A stretch of DNA of 64,000 nucleotides from a virus. Below are positions 51,575 through 58,700 of the stretch, piece by piece (the first letter of the stretch is position 1; each line of letters begins with the position of its first letter). The position numbers and the translations under genes are program-made. The stretch lies in the IMG/VR virus record IMGVR_UViG_3300020469_003050, positions 64,001 to 128,000 of that record; one strand, 5' to 3'. The notes under the pieces were generated by a model, which was not told where the DNA came from, searched no databases, and saw only the letters and a list, made by a program, of their open reading frames with translations.

Positions 51575-51868
51575 ATGAAAACAACCTATACACGGGACGC
51601 AAGTAGATACAGAAGATTCATACTTGAGCATATTCACACATCAAAGGGTTATCGACATACTGCTTATCTTAGTGGAAAAGTTTTAATGATTACACATTCA
51701 CTACCACTCTTATACAGATACTTACACACTCTAGGGCCTGCGAATAGTGACACCACTGACCGGGACAGGATTATAACACATAAGTACGTTACTAACAGAA
51801 CTTCATATAGTGACGATATAAGTAAGCAAGAAGAAAGACAGAAACAGAATGAAGATACTTCCAAGTGA
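51575..51868 (+). CDS. small hypothetical protein
   Basis: A 97-residue basic protein with a C-terminal charged tail (KQEERQKQNEDTSK). The GAGATAAAC upstream is a weak ribosome site. Overlaps the next gene by 20 bases. No function can be suggested. Confidence 0.5.
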   Translation: MKTTYTRDASRYRRFILEHIHTSKGYRHTAYLSGKVLMITHSLPLLYRYLHTLGPANSDTTDRDRIITHKYVTNRTSYSDDISKQEERQKQNEDTSK

Positions 51869-52031
51869 CGATTTAAATCACAATCCAGACTATAATAAAC
51901 ACTATAAGCGATACTTCCCAGAACTGCACCCTAATTACACAGTTAAGCACAGTATACCGGAAAGGTTTAAAAACGCTCTAGCTAAGGTTGTGGTATGGTT
52001 TAAATCCCCTATAGACGATAAGTGGAAATAA
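51849..52031 (+). CDS. small hypothetical protein
   Basis: A 60-residue basic protein (MKILPSDDLNHNPDYNKHY start), overlapping the gene before by 20 bases. It has a hydrophobic stretch (LAKVVVWF). No family recognised. Confidence 0.45.
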   Translation: MKILPSDDLNHNPDYNKHYKRYFPELHPNYTVKHSIPERFKNALAKVVVWFKSPIDDKWK

Positions 52032-52297
52032 TTCAATTAATTAATTAATTTATTTAATTTATAGCATTCCTTTTAGGAACAACGTCCCTCCTTCCACGGT
52101 AATTATTTTATTTTCCTGCAACATATGGGCTAAACCCCCCTTTAAGACGCCATAGAGTGCGATACAGAGTGATTCGCACCAGGATTTAATACTATCCTTA
52201 ACCGTACCATAACCGTCTCTCTACGTTGCTTATAACGGTTTATTAATTGTGTTGAAAACTTGACAAAACCGCGAATCAGTGCTATAGTATATACATA
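52032..52297. other. 266-base non-coding stretch
   Basis: Begins with a run of AATT-type repeats (TTAATTAATTAATT), then a TTCC/GGAA hairpin and a GTGCGA/TCGCAC stem (52157-52162 with 52174-52179). A 14-base repeat of part of the 51302 gene (AACCGTACCATAAC) lies at 52200-52213. The promoter of the next gene is at 52260. No ORF of credible length was seen. Confidence 0.6.
52260..52288 (+). promoter_or_regulatory. repeat-family promoter
   Basis: TTGACA at 52260-52265, 17-base spacer with CGAATC, TATAGT at 52283-52288, then ATACATAATGA as in other copies. It drives the gene at 52319. Confidence 0.8.
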
Positions 52298-52318
52298 ATG
52301 AGAAATGAGAGGGAAACA

Positions 52319-52666
52319 ATGCAAGAACAATTAGACAGTTTAATTCAGAATATTAAAGATGATTATTTCAAGTGGACTTCACGTAACGGTACGAAAGAGT
52401 TAACAGAAGTTAACAAGAACATGATTGCTGAATTTAATTCAAAGATTACCCTTAAAGAGGGTCAAAAGTATATCAAAGTCATTAGTGGAAGTTCAGTATG
52501 GGGCTTTATCGCTAAGTCTGACTTTAATAAAGGAAGTAAGTGTTTTTCGAAGGGTGATATCCTTAAAGCCGCTGGATGGCAGGCTCCTGCTTTAAATGCC
52601 GCTAGAGGTAATATCTTTGACGATGATTACACTATACAATGGACAGGTCCTCTATATCTGAATTAA
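52319..52666 (+). CDS. hypothetical protein
   Basis: A 115-residue protein (MQEQLDSLIQNIKDDYFK start) with KYIKVISGSSVWGFIAKSDF, typical of a small beta-rich protein; T4-like phages have related small unknowns with this VxSGSSVWGFI motif, as far as I recall. An upstream ATG at 52298 lies at the expected transcription start, so the ATG at 52319 with GAGAGGGAA was chosen. Confidence 0.65.
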   Translation: MQEQLDSLIQNIKDDYFKWTSRNGTKELTEVNKNMIAEFNSKITLKEGQKYIKVISGSSVWGFIAKSDFNKGSKCFSKGDILKAAGWQAPALNAARGNIFDDDYTIQWTGPLYLN

Positions 52667-53089
52667 TTCGGATAGATGACCCAGAGTACTTTTTAGGGGT
52701 GCCCCTAGTTTTGAACTCTTTAAACTCATAAACTGAATTGCGGACTACTTTTTCATAATCCGGTTTTTGTCCTTAAAATAAAACCGGATAGCTTATATCG
52801 GCCTCTATGGGAAACCGTATGCTACAGGGACAATTTATGCAGAGGGCCCTATGCTTTAAGTGAAACTACCGGGGGTTGAACCGTTGAACGAACAGTTGCG
52901 TGTAGCCCGGCGTACAATATACAAGAATACCGGAAAAGGGTGTCTTGCATAGCACTCTTTCCACCTCTCCAGGAACTCAATACTAGAACAAAACATGAAC
53001 AAACCTCCCGGAAACCTTTATTAAAAAACTTGACAATATCGAGAATCATGTTATATTATTAATATATGATAAAGAAAGAGAGAGAAAAT
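52667..53089. other. 423-base intergenic region with hairpins
   Basis: No credible ORF. A perfect 10-bp stem (ATCCGGTTTT with AAAACCGGAT, 52758-52767 and 52780-52789) and a 10-bp stem with one bulge (52932-52962) are visible, plus AGGGGTGCCCCT. GC content is higher than in the neighbours. A structured RNA or a regulatory region is possible. The last 60 bases hold the promoter of the next gene. Confidence 0.5.
53030..53057 (+). promoter_or_regulatory. repeat-family promoter
   Basis: TTGACA at 53030-53035, 16-base spacer with GAGAATCATG, TATATT at 53052-53057. One of the close copies. Confidence 0.8.
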
Positions 53090-53287
53090 ATGACAGTTAA
53101 AACACTAGAACAAGCCTTTGCTGATGCGGTTATTAACCCTGAGAACCTTAAGGCTAACGGTAACGTCAACTGGAACTATGTTGATGCTGACTGTTATATG
53201 GATGCCGATGGTGATTCTATCGACAATTATTTAGAACAATTTAATGCGTTGGCTGACGCCTATTTAAGCCAGAAAGTGAGTATATAA
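53090..53287 (+). CDS. small acidic hypothetical protein
   Basis: A 65-residue acidic protein (start MTVKTLEQAFADA). The segment VDADCYMDADGDSIDNYLEQ has acidic residues like a loop that binds divalent metal, but no EF-hand pattern is complete. Start chosen by AAAGAGAGAG upstream; the longer frame begins at the promoter. Overlaps the next ATG by one base. Confidence 0.6.
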   Translation: MTVKTLEQAFADAVINPENLKANGNVNWNYVDADCYMDADGDSIDNYLEQFNALADAYLSQKVSI

Positions 53288-53496
53288 TGAGTAAGACCGG
53301 AGCATGGATAATGGAACTCCAAGAACAGTTCGAAGATAAAGTTGCTGACATCATAAAAGAGTCAGAGAATGTTGCAGAAGCATATGCAAGTTCAGTTAAA
53401 TTAAACAATGAGAACCACTATGTTAATTGGGATAATTCAGAAATAGAGTGTCTGGTTGATGATATGTGGAGTGAAGTTTGGAGCGAATATCAATGA
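53287..53496 (+). CDS. small acidic hypothetical protein
   Basis: A 69-residue acidic helical protein (GAWIMELQEQFEDKVADI). Reminiscent of the previous small protein in composition. Part of an overlapping run with shared starts and stops. No family. Confidence 0.6.
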   Translation: MSKTGAWIMELQEQFEDKVADIIKESENVAEAYASSVKLNNENHYVNWDNSEIECLVDDMWSEVWSEYQ

Positions 53497-53666
53497 GTAC
53501 AGTATTAGGTATTAGCGGTATTATCTGCTTAGTATTAGGTGTTGGGTGTATCGACGGTGGTTATAACGGTGTCCCAATGAATGATAACTGGATTGGTTTC
53601 GGTATGTTTTCCGTTACTGGAATCCTTTTGATGTTAGGATGTTTAGCTACACAAGAGGGAGAGTAG
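53493..53666 (+). CDS. small two-helix membrane protein
   Basis: A 57-residue protein with two hydrophobic stretches (GISGIICLVLGVGC and FSVTGILLMLGCLA) and a short Gly/Asn-rich loop between. It starts at ATGA overlap with the previous stop, so coupling is likely; an upstream frame was not used. No family recognised. Confidence 0.6.
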   Translation: MSTVLGISGIICLVLGVGCIDGGYNGVPMNDNWIGFGMFSVTGILLMLGCLATQEGE

Positions 53667-53667
53667 A

Positions 53668-53886
53668 TTGGGACCATTTGATTTTAATACACAGTGGAAA
53701 CGTGCGGACAGATTGAAACAGTTCATACACCGCCTTCCCGAAGATATAGACCCTAACTATAAAGCTATGTGGGAACAGAAGCTACAGAACATAGCATGGG
53801 ATCCTAAGACGTATTACGATAGATATAAATTGGTATATACTATAAACGGTCTATACAATGCAACTATAATAAAGGAGGCTAGATGA
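53668..53886 (+). CDS. small hypothetical protein, TTG start
   Basis: A 72-residue basic protein (GPFDFNTQWKRADRLKQF, then YKAMWEQKLQNIAWDP), a DUF-like helical composition. TTG is the only available start in this frame after the previous stop and GAGGGAGAG lies upstream. Overlaps the next start. Confidence 0.5.
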   Translation: MGPFDFNTQWKRADRLKQFIHRLPEDIDPNYKAMWEQKLQNIAWDPKTYYDRYKLVYTINGLYNATIIKEAR

Positions 53887-54248
53887 AGACAGAGTATAAC
53901 AAAGATGATATCCATAAGGATATAGGTAAGAGTAAGTACAGAGTAAGACAACAGTATGTCTCATGGGTAGAGTATGATGTTGTTGCTAACTCTAAAGAAG
54001 AAGCACAAGAGGCCGTGCTAGAGCAAGGTGGTATTGAGAGAATACAATACAGAGAAGGGTTCCACAATGGTAATGAAGTGGAAGTCTATGCACAAGACTG
54101 GAACACAGACTACAGTGCAGAACTATATGAAACTAATAAGATTGCAGAATGCATACCATATGAAGATAGTGACAGTATAGACTATGGTGACTATAACTGG
54201 AGCACAGATGATTATGAATGGAAGAATGCAGAAGAAGAAACAGCCTAA
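53883..54248 (+). CDS. acidic hypothetical protein
   Basis: A 121-residue acidic protein. YRVRQQYVSWVEYDVVANSKEEAQEAVLEQGG looks like a single small alpha/beta domain of a kind common in phages (beta-alpha-beta with a helix EEAQEAV). A long acidic tail follows. AAAGGAGG ribosome site upstream. Function unknown. Confidence 0.65.
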   Translation: MKTEYNKDDIHKDIGKSKYRVRQQYVSWVEYDVVANSKEEAQEAVLEQGGIERIQYREGFHNGNEVEVYAQDWNTDYSAELYETNKIAECIPYEDSDSIDYGDYNWSTDDYEWKNAEEETA

Positions 54249-54399
54249 GGTAAAGAATGATACGGGACACTGGATAGCACCAGATGGTACTGTAGTATCT
54301 ATCCCTGATATGGACTATCTACTAGAGCAGAATAAGACATCACAGACAGAGTGGTTACGTGGGTATCGTAAGTGGAAACGTTCACAGGCAAAACCCTAA
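54226..54399 (+). CDS. small basic hypothetical protein
   Basis: A 57-residue basic protein (HWIAPDGTVVSIPDMDYLLEQNKTSQTEW). The start at 54226 has GGAAG upstream and lies within the previous gene; an ATG at 54184 is an alternative. No family recognised. Confidence 0.5.
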   Translation: MQKKKQPKVKNDTGHWIAPDGTVVSIPDMDYLLEQNKTSQTEWLRGYRKWKRSQAKP

Positions 54400-54507
54400 C
54401 CAATAGTGCCCGAGGTTTGGCCTGGTGGCGTTGGTAAATAAAATAAAATAATAATTCCGGAACTTTTGTATATATAGCGGAAGGTGGCTTGGTCCTTAGG
54501 TGGCGTT

Positions 54508-54526
54508 TGGTCGCAGACCATTTTTT
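54508..54526 (+). terminator. short rho-independent terminator
   Basis: TGGTC and GACCA pair around GCA, followed by six Ts (54521-54526). The 5-bp stem is short, but its form is typical. Confidence 0.65.
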
Positions 54527-54630
54527 GAGTTCATTTACTATATGGGATCCTACTTTTTTATTCTGGTTCCACTTCCCAAAAAAATACGCAGAAATTTTTC
54601 ACTTATAGTTTCCTTATAGGGTGCCAAAAC

Positions 54631-54659
54631 TTGACAAACCGTAACTAATCGTGTATACT
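54631..54659 (+). promoter_or_regulatory. sigma70-type promoter
   Basis: TTGACA at 54631-54636, 17-base spacer with TAATCGTG, TATACT at 54654-54659. The ATG at 54689 has AAGGAGT upstream. Confidence 0.82.
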
Positions 54660-54688
54660 ACGTATATCTTAATTAAGGAGTTTCCCCT

Positions 54689-55018
54689 ATGATTGTTTCT
54701 AATATCCACAACCGTATCTCTAGTGAATCTAGTCAGTTTGCTACTACTCAGTATAATAACTTTCTATCTAAGCACGATTTAGAGCCTGATACTGAATTTG
54801 TTAACTTCAAGCATGACTATCTCGTATTAGAACCAGGATTAACTCATTTAGACTATGCTGATTGTTTAACTGCTAATCAGTATAGTGAGTATGTAGATAC
54901 GTATAAAGAAGATGCGTTTGAAGTAGTTCCTTTTCATCCACATACTCAATTAGCTATTCTACATCATAATAATATGATTGCTGATGAGATATATAATAAT
55001 CCAAAATACTATCAATAA
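54689..55018 (+). CDS. hypothetical protein
   Basis: A 109-residue acidic soluble protein (SNIHNRISSESSQFATTQY start). DTEFVNFKHDYLVLEPGLT suggests a beta-rich core. It has its own promoter and a strong ribosome site; another promoter follows within five bases of its stop. No family recognised. Confidence 0.65.
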   Translation: MIVSNIHNRISSESSQFATTQYNNFLSKHDLEPDTEFVNFKHDYLVLEPGLTHLDYADCLTANQYSEYVDTYKEDAFEVVPFHPHTQLAILHHNNMIADEIYNNPKYYQ

Positions 55019-55022
55019 AAAC

Positions 55023-55050
55023 TTGACAAAGTAGAGAATCATGTTATATT
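55023..55050 (+). promoter_or_regulatory. repeat-family promoter
   Basis: TTGACA at 55023-55028, 16-base spacer with GAGAATCATG, TATATT at 55045-55050. Nearly identical to the copy at 53030. Confidence 0.8.
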
Positions 55051-55079
55051 AATTAAGTAATTAGAGAAAGGTTTAATCA

Positions 55080-55169
55080 ATGAGAATATATGGTATGGCT
55101 ATAGCATTATATAACTTTCGTATAGCAAGAGAAAAGCGAATTATCGAACTACTAAGGAGTGTAGAATAA
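55080..55169 (+). CDS. 29-residue leader or small peptide
   Basis: A very short gene (MRIYGMAIALYNFRIAREKR, then IIELLRSVE) with GAGAAAGG upstream, whose stop overlaps the ATG of the next gene (TAATG). The N-terminal half is hydrophobic and the rest basic. Coupled translation makes it credible despite its size; it might only be a leader for the next gene. Confidence 0.5.
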   Translation: MRIYGMAIALYNFRIAREKRIIELLRSVE

Positions 55170-55549
55170 TGTGGGTATGTGATAACTTAAGTTCAGTAGT
55201 TGATAAGCTAGACGAGTCAATACCGCTAGAGGGGCAAGTTCATTCAGTTAATAAGAATAAGTGTTTAGAACGACTACGTAAAGCAATCAATGTCACACAT
55301 GATATATTCAATAACGGATTATGTAATAGGGGTCGAGAACTACGTGTTCTAGGCTTACGTAAGGATCAATTACCATTACCTGAATATCGTTATGGGTATT
55401 ATCATGAAGGTCAGTGGGATCGAATTCGGGAGATAGTATCACCTATTATGGAACAGATTATCCTTGATGCGGCTGTAGAACAAAATCTACATATGGAATT
55501 AATCCCTAATAGTGTATCGGGTAAGATTGAATTGCAGGTAGCTTCTTAA
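55169..55549 (+). CDS. hypothetical protein
   Basis: A 126-residue protein, start MWVCDNLSSVVDKLDE. It has a helical N-terminal half, YRYGYYHEGQWDRIREIV in the middle and a hydrophobic end. It belongs to a run with overlapping starts and stops. No family recognised. Confidence 0.6.
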   Translation: MWVCDNLSSVVDKLDESIPLEGQVHSVNKNKCLERLRKAINVTHDIFNNGLCNRGRELRVLGLRKDQLPLPEYRYGYYHEGQWDRIREIVSPIMEQIILDAAVEQNLHMELIPNSVSGKIELQVAS

Positions 55550-55632
55550 TGTGGGTATATCATTTTTTCACATTCTGGGTTATACTGTTTGTAGTGTATG
55601 CGATAGGAGAATGGTTGGCGTATGTATTCTGA
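55549..55632 (+). CDS. 27-residue membrane peptide
   Basis: MWVYHFFTFWVILFVVYAIG then EWLAYVF, a single transmembrane helix. Its ATG overlaps the previous stop (TAATG), and it overlaps the next gene by 11 bases in another frame. Small size makes this tentative. Confidence 0.45.
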   Translation: MWVYHFFTFWVILFVVYAIGEWLAYVF

Positions 55633-55768
55633 TGCGATAATCCTAATGGGTTTGTCAGTAGTTCTAGGCGTAGTCGTACTAGGGTGTGATTACTTGCAAT
55701 ACCGTTATCAGATGTATCGTGAAATGAAACGTGTCACTAGGGAGCTCCGGAGGACTAGACAACAATAG
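55622..55768 (+). CDS. 48-residue membrane-anchored peptide
   Basis: An N-terminal helix (IILMGLSVVLGVVVLGC) followed by a very basic, helical tail (YRYQMYREMKRVTRELRRTR). The VLGC sequence is lipobox-like, but Leu at -2 is atypical. Type II membrane topology is equally possible. Paired with the 27-residue peptide; lysis-accessory or nucleoid-tethering roles cannot be told from sequence. Confidence 0.5.
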   Translation: MYSDAIILMGLSVVLGVVVLGCDYLQYRYQMYREMKRVTRELRRTRQQ

Positions 55769-55803
55769 ATTATATATGACGTTATTAAAGTATTTAAAAA
55801 TTT

Positions 55804-55842
55804 TCCGAAAGAAGAAGTGTTCTTTTGCGGCGCCTTTTCGGA
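55804..55842 (+). terminator. branched hairpin in the gap after the small membrane gene
   Basis: TCCGAAA at 55804-55810 pairs with TTTCGGA at 55836-55842; AAGAA and TTCTT form an inner stem. No T-run follows. May be an mRNA stabiliser. Confidence 0.35.
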
Positions 55843-55882
55843 CGGGCAGTACTAAAAATAAATCAACAGAGAGGTGGTAGAT

Positions 55883-56194
55883 ATGAGTACATTAACAATG
55901 ACGGATCGATATGAACGAACAGAAGAGGACGAATACGGTCCCGGCTATAAACAAGCCAAGATGTTCCTACAGTTTTCTAAGATAGAAGACTCACAAGGGA
56001 ACCCTAAACCGCTTACGTCAGTTCTAACTGATGATAATAAACGTGTGCGTGTTACACTAGAACAAGCACGTAAAATGAAAGCACTAGAGCAAACTATCGA
56101 AAAGCCTTACGATAAACAAAAGTTTGCTGATACCATTCAATACGAGAAAGGTCTACGTGCTTGGTTGAAATCTCCTGTTCTGGATATGTTGTAA
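55883..56194 (+). CDS. hypothetical protein
   Basis: A 103-residue protein (MSTLTMTDRYERTEEDEYGP start). The VRVTLEQARKMKALEQTIEKP helix and GLRAWLKSP end are distinctive but unknown to me. A GTG at 55874 is an in-frame alternative; the ATG at 55883 has GAGAGGTGG upstream. Confidence 0.6.
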   Translation: MSTLTMTDRYERTEEDEYGPGYKQAKMFLQFSKIEDSQGNPKPLTSVLTDDNKRVRVTLEQARKMKALEQTIEKPYDKQKFADTIQYEKGLRAWLKSPVLDML

Positions 56195-56197
56195 AAC

Positions 56198-56225
56198 TTG
56201 ACAGATATGAGAATCATGTTATACT
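56198..56225 (+). promoter_or_regulatory. repeat-family promoter
   Basis: TTGACA at 56198-56203, 16-base spacer with GAGAATCATG, TATACT at 56220-56225. Same family as 53030 and 55023. Confidence 0.8.
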
Positions 56226-56258
56226 GTAAGTATAGTCAATTAAAGAGAGGAAACTATT

Positions 56259-56555
56259 ATGATGAGTAAAGAATTAGAAAATGCAATCCTAGCCCTAGGT
56301 CGTTTAACTTCTACTAGTGATATGTCTGTATTAGCAGACCACTTTCGTAGGCATCAAACGTTTCTAGGTAAACAAAAGGGTGCTGGTCTTAAGATTGGTG
56401 ATACTATAGAATGGGAATATGGCGGACTTCTCAAGCAAGGTGTCATTACTAAGAACAATCGTTCTACAGTAGACGTTACTAACGTTGGGAATAACACGGG
56501 TTTTAAAACTAGAACTCGACTTCATAAATCAATGATTACTAGAAAGGTAGCATAA
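56259..56555 (+). CDS. SH3-like hypothetical protein
   Basis: A 98-residue protein: a helical N-terminus (ELENAILALGRLTSTSDM) followed by a beta-rich end, LKIGDTIEWEYGGLLKQGVITKNN, which has the look of a small SH3/KOW-type barrel (GDxIExxxGGxxxxGxV). DNA or RNA binding is possible but not shown. Two adjacent ATGs (56259, 56262) may start it; AGAGAGG precedes. Confidence 0.6.
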   Translation: MMSKELENAILALGRLTSTSDMSVLADHFRRHQTFLGKQKGAGLKIGDTIEWEYGGLLKQGVITKNNRSTVDVTNVGNNTGFKTRTRLHKSMITRKVA

Positions 56556-56556
56556 T

Positions 56557-56835
56557 ATGACAAATCTATATCTATTTGACCACGCAAGTGGTAACACTGA
56601 CAATAATACTAACAACATTATTGTTGACCATGCATTTGGTAATACCGGCATTGACTTCTCTAAAGTTAATGTAACAGAAGTAGACGGCATTGATATGACC
56701 GACTATCCAAAATTCTGTGATGCTTATATCTCTGAGGCTGAAATCAATGGTGTCGAAGCCACTGAGGAACAGTTGGAAGAGATTAATGAAAATGGGGAGT
56801 TCGTACTCGAATCAGTTTACGACTTCATCTATTAA
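56557..56835 (+). CDS. acidic hypothetical protein
   Basis: A 92-residue acidic protein (TNLYLFDHASGNTDNNTNN start). The sequence contains two similar HA[SF]GNT segments near the N-terminus (FDHASGNT and VDHAFGNT), a short internal repeat. It overlaps the next start by one base. No family. Confidence 0.6.
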   Translation: MTNLYLFDHASGNTDNNTNNIIVDHAFGNTGIDFSKVNVTEVDGIDMTDYPKFCDAYISEAEINGVEATEEQLEEINENGEFVLESVYDFIY

Positions 56836-56996
56836 TGGAATCACTTCAAGTATTTTGGGATACACTTCAACCCTTAATCATTACCGGTATAACTGTTGGT
56901 GTAGTACTAGCAGTTATAGTTGGCTCTATTAAATTCGGTTGGCGATATGCGCCCTGGATTGTGTTATTAGGACTAGTTATTTTATTCCTAAACTAA
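56835..56996 (+). CDS. 53-residue two-helix membrane protein
   Basis: Two hydrophobic segments (PLIITGITVGVVLAVIVGSI and PWIVLLGLVILFLN) with a short basic turn between, starting at a TAATG overlap. The layout resembles a small holin-like or phage-membrane protein, but no such role is shown. Confidence 0.6.
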   Translation: MESLQVFWDTLQPLIITGITVGVVLAVIVGSIKFGWRYAPWIVLLGLVILFLN

Positions 56997-57006
56997 ATAG
57001 CGAGGT

Positions 57007-57474
57007 ATGAAAATGATAATTCGAAATATAGCTATAGGTCTCCTACTCCTCACTTGTTGGGGTATGATTATATCTGGCACGGTCTCAATGGCTAGGGCAC
57101 AGATGGTAGATAACAATCCTTTAAATTTAAATCCACCACAAGAAGAACCTGATGCAGAAGTAACAACTCCAGAGATTAAATTACTTTGCAGGTTCCCGGA
57201 GACATTAGATTTCGCTATCGCTATGTACATACTTCCAGAATATGGACGTGCTAGTGTCAAACCACTAAGTGAAGAATACGATGCAGTACCTTGGGTACCA
57301 GTACATCTACAACCAAGCAATGACGGTACTGAATATCGTCTATGGTTACAATTAGACAATGGCTTTATGGTGTTTGCAGTTAACAGACAAACTCTAGCCT
57401 ATACAGTTTTACAATCTATAAATATGTTAGGGAAGCAACTATACCAAGGTGGTTGGTGTGCTATTGTAGAATAA
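57007..57474 (+). CDS. secreted/exported hypothetical protein
   Basis: A 155-residue protein with an N-terminal signal peptide (basic start, hydrophobic IAIGLLLLTCWGMIISGTVS, cleavage likely after MARA). The mature part is beta-rich with two Cys (LLCRFPETL, WCAIVE) that could form a disulfide in the periplasm. ATG at 57007 or 57013. Function unknown; relatives appear in T4-like cyanophages, as far as I recall. Confidence 0.7.
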   Translation: MKMIIRNIAIGLLLLTCWGMIISGTVSMARAQMVDNNPLNLNPPQEEPDAEVTTPEIKLLCRFPETLDFAIAMYILPEYGRASVKPLSEEYDAVPWVPVHLQPSNDGTEYRLWLQLDNGFMVFAVNRQTLAYTVLQSINMLGKQLYQGGWCAIVE

Positions 57475-57480
57475 TTGTAT

Positions 57481-57699
57481 ATGAAAATTATATATAATAA
57501 TCAACTTATTGATATTGATGAATTGAGTGGGTTAATGACCGAAGATGAACTTATACACTTAATAGAAGTATTCGGGTTTCCAGGTTGGGCTTCACCGGGT
57601 TTCTATCGTTGTGTAGAGTTAGGCTTTATTGAAGAAGGTCTTGATGAATGGGATTACATTCATGCTTATATAGAACGTGACCCGGCTACTCTACATTAA
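57481..57699 (+). CDS. small acidic hypothetical protein
   Basis: A 72-residue acidic protein (MKIIYNNQLIDIDELSGL start; a TTG at 57475 is an alternative). It ends in a hydrophobic and acidic segment and converges with the SGNH-like gene, overlapping its stop by four bases. No family. Confidence 0.6.
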   Translation: MKIIYNNQLIDIDELSGLMTEDELIHLIEVFGFPGWASPGFYRCVELGFIEEGLDEWDYIHAYIERDPATLH

Positions 57700-58700
57700 A
57701 AGTTACGTTGTAAAGTTTTAGCAAACCCACGATTAATCTCAGAACCCCAATGCGGAGCCCGGAACTTTGGGTCTCCTTTTTTATAATTACTGATATCTCT
57801 AGCACAACACTTATTAATGTAAAACCATTTTGCTTTTTCAGTTAGACTATTAAAGTCTCCTGTAACAAACCACTTATCGAATTGTGGTTTAAAGTCTCCG
57901 GGTATTGTAACATTAGCTTTGTCGAATATAGAACCAGTATTTGAATTATTCATATTGTGCATAGATATCTCAGCAAGAGGTATTTTACGTTCTCTGCATA
58001 TTAATTTGATTGCAACACGGTATTGATTAATTAAGTAGATGCTATGTGGGTTATCTAAGCATAGACTTTTACTTAACTTAGGATGAACTTCATTCAGTTT
58101 ACGTGTAACCCATTCGCCCTCATAGTTAAAACTAATCTTATCTTCACTAAGTCTTAAATCATGTCTTTGCCATTTTTCCGTTTCATATGGCATATCAGTA
58201 TCACCGTAACGCCAGACAGATGTATGTCTAACAGTATTAGGCCACATGATTGCTATACCTTTACAAGTGTCATGTGTATTTAAAAAATTTAAGATATTAT
58301 TATATGTGGTAGTAATAGAACCACCTTCTACACCATAATTTAAACATGGGTGACCTGTGTATGTCTTTAGAAAATATGACACGGTTTCTTCAACATGATT
58401 ACCTGTACCTAAAACATGAGAACAACCAAACACTGCAACTGAATTTGCTACATCTTGTTTGTCAGTATCAATTTCTCTAAACCCTATATCATTATAGTAA
58501 TACTCTATTGGCTTTTTGGATGCATGATAAGTCCAACTTTTGCCTATTGCATCAGAACTTTCTAAGTGATTTGACTTTTCAAGGTCATTCATATATTGTT
58601 TTGTAACTTTATAAGTACCATGTGCCATCCAATCTATTCCTAGATTTTCTATTGTGACAGGATCATCAAAGTTTAAACCTATTTTAATTTCTCTCGGCAT
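57696..58700 (-). CDS. SGNH hydrolase-like protein 1
   Basis: A 334-residue protein. VAVFGCSHVLGTGNHVEETV contains the SGNH block I (GCSHxxGTG) and NYGVEGGSITTTYNN the glycine-block. MWPNTVRHTSVWRY and the C-terminal end RAPHWGSEINRGF resemble its two neighbours. The N-terminal 100 residues are not assigned. It is the last of three adjacent paralogues; the ATG overlaps the upstream gene's end. Confidence 0.78.
   Translation of the reverse strand: MPREIKIGLNFDDPVTIENLGIDWMAHGTYKVTKQYMNDLEKSNHLESSDAIGKSWTYHASKKPIEYYYNDIGFREIDTDKQDVANSVAVFGCSHVLGTGNHVEETVSYFLKTYTGHPCLNYGVEGGSITTTYNNILNFLNTHDTCKGIAIMWPNTVRHTSVWRYGDTDMPYETEKWQRHDLRLSEDKISFNYEGEWVTRKLNEVHPKLSKSLCLDNPHSIYLINQYRVAIKLICRERKIPLAEISMHNMNNSNTGSIFDKANVTIPGDFKPQFDKWFVTGDFNSLTEKAKWFYINKCCARDISNYKKGDPKFRAPHWGSEINRGFAKTLQRNF

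Larger units (their letters stand above)
54400..54688. other. 289-base intergenic region with short repeats and promoter
   Basis: Contains three related copies of GGTGGC followed by TTGG (near 54426, 54484 and 54500), a TAAAATAAAATAATAA stretch, a small terminator and the promoter of the next gene. No ORF of credible length was found. Confidence 0.6.

Noticed and set aside
51214-52330. Minus-strand small ORFs (around 51214-51402, 51664-51864 and 52142-52330)
   Set aside because: Low-complexity or antisense to small plus-strand genes, with no ribosome site; the surrounding transcription is on the plus strand.
52667-54688. tRNA genes in the non-coding regions
   Set aside because: No cloverleaf with a T-arm GTTCRA and matching acceptor stem was found by eye; a covariance search would settle it.
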